Positions 63,745 to 64,000 of a DNA stretch of 64,000 nt are shown one piece after another (position 1 is the stretch's first letter; every line of letters begins with the position of its first letter). Made by a program: the position numbers and the translations under genes. Below the pieces are notes generated by a model. The model worked only from the letters and a program-made list of their open reading frames with translations, did no database searches and was not told the origin of the DNA. The DNA comes from Solimicrobium silvestre (lineage in GTDB: Bacteria; Pseudomonadota; Gammaproteobacteria; Burkholderiales; Burkholderiaceae_D). Where the stretch lies: NCBI RefSeq assembly GCF_002976435.1, contig NZ_PUGF01000005.1:1-64000 (forward strand), written 5' to 3'.

Positions 63745-64000
63745 ATGAACCCAACGTTACTCCTGCCTGCACTTAATCATCTGTTAGCTCAAGAGCCTTG
63801 GGCCAGCCAAAAATTGCAACTCCATGCAGGTAAAATCGCTTGCATCGATATGTCGATGTTTTCCTTGCGTGTGAAAGTAACTGCGCAAGGGTATTTGGAA
63901 TCTGCTCCTGAAGATGCAACGGCGAATGTCACTATTCATGTGAATCCGGCCGATGTGCCATTGATTTTGCAAGATAAAGAACGTGCTGTGTCTTATGTGA
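63745..64000 (+). CDS. ubiJ: Ubiquinone accessory factor UbiJ, N-terminal part (cut by the window edge)
   Basis: An open frame starts at the ATG at 63745 and runs off the right edge after 85 codons. It begins NPTLLLPALNHLLAQEPWAS and shows an SCP2-like lipid-binding pattern (VNPADVPLILQDKE). UbiJ helps assemble the ubiquinone-synthesis complex. Its place after ubiE supports the call. The C-terminal half is not seen. Confidence 0.85.
   Translation, partial: MNPTLLLPALNHLLAQEPWASQKLQLHAGKIACIDMSMFSLRVKVTAQGYLESAPEDATANVTIHVNPADVPLILQDKERAVSYV

Overview
The window is a stretch of chromosome from a Gram-negative betaproteobacterium, most likely order Burkholderiales and perhaps an Oxalobacteraceae-like genus. 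The evidence is the lolB - ispE - tRNA-Gln - prs - rplY order, the DUF3683 FAD/FeS dehydrogenase next to a HIT gene, the ptsN - hprK - rapZ cluster, the LPS genes (lptD, gmhB, pagP) and the ubiquinone genes (ubiH, ubiE, ubiJ). Base composition looks moderate for this order. Taxonomy is inference from gene content; no rRNA gene is present.

Layout. 1-140: probable end of an insertion sequence that continues off the left edge. 150-4812 (minus): amgK-murU (peptidoglycan recycling), pepP, then ubiH, with a repeat-rich spacer of about 350 bp between pepP and ubiH. 4909-10593 (plus): lptD, surA, pdxA, rsmA. 10647-17652 (minus): YgjP-like metalloprotease, plsC, gmhB, glyS, glyQ, a patatin-like lipase and pth. 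18128-24859 (plus): a 2243-residue repeat-built autotransporter with 12 IPT/TIG-type repeats, five Big_2-like repeats and a C-terminal beta-barrel. 24937-28901 (minus): mutM, a dynamin-like GTPase and mutY. 28997-34424 (plus): TPR lipoprotein, lolB, ispE, tRNA-Gln, prs, rplY.

34554-46226 is the accessory part. It holds a MazEF-type module whose toxin is frameshifted, a chaperone-usher fimbrial operon with two tandem tip adhesins and a relic of the usher 3' end between them, an orphan promoter-to-terminator unit, a BlaI / M56-TonB / SIMPL envelope operon and a RES-Xre toxin-antitoxin pair. 46432-49906 (plus): a secreted alpha/beta-hydrolase translationally coupled to a NatAB-like ABC transporter. 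49939-55429 (minus): ilvA-queF-pagP and ptsN-hprK-rapZ. 56110-60518 (plus): the DUF3683 dehydrogenase and a HIT protein. 60641-64000: a Tim44-like protein, a DUF971 protein, a RelE/HigA-type module on the minus strand, ubiE and the start of ubiJ.

How the genes work together. Much of the window serves the cell envelope: LPS insertion (LptD, SurA), LPS core and lipid A (GmhB, PagP), lipoprotein sorting (LolB), wall recycling (AmgK, MurU), phospholipid synthesis (PlsC), and surface adhesion (autotransporter, fimbriae). Three toxin-antitoxin loci lie on the minus strand. The most novel-looking items are the modular autotransporter with recent repeat conversion, the adhesin duplication that keeps the pilin domain but diverges in the binding domain, the M56-TonB fusion under a BlaI repressor, and the orphan transcription unit at 42489-42652. 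No CRISPR array and no complete prophage was seen.
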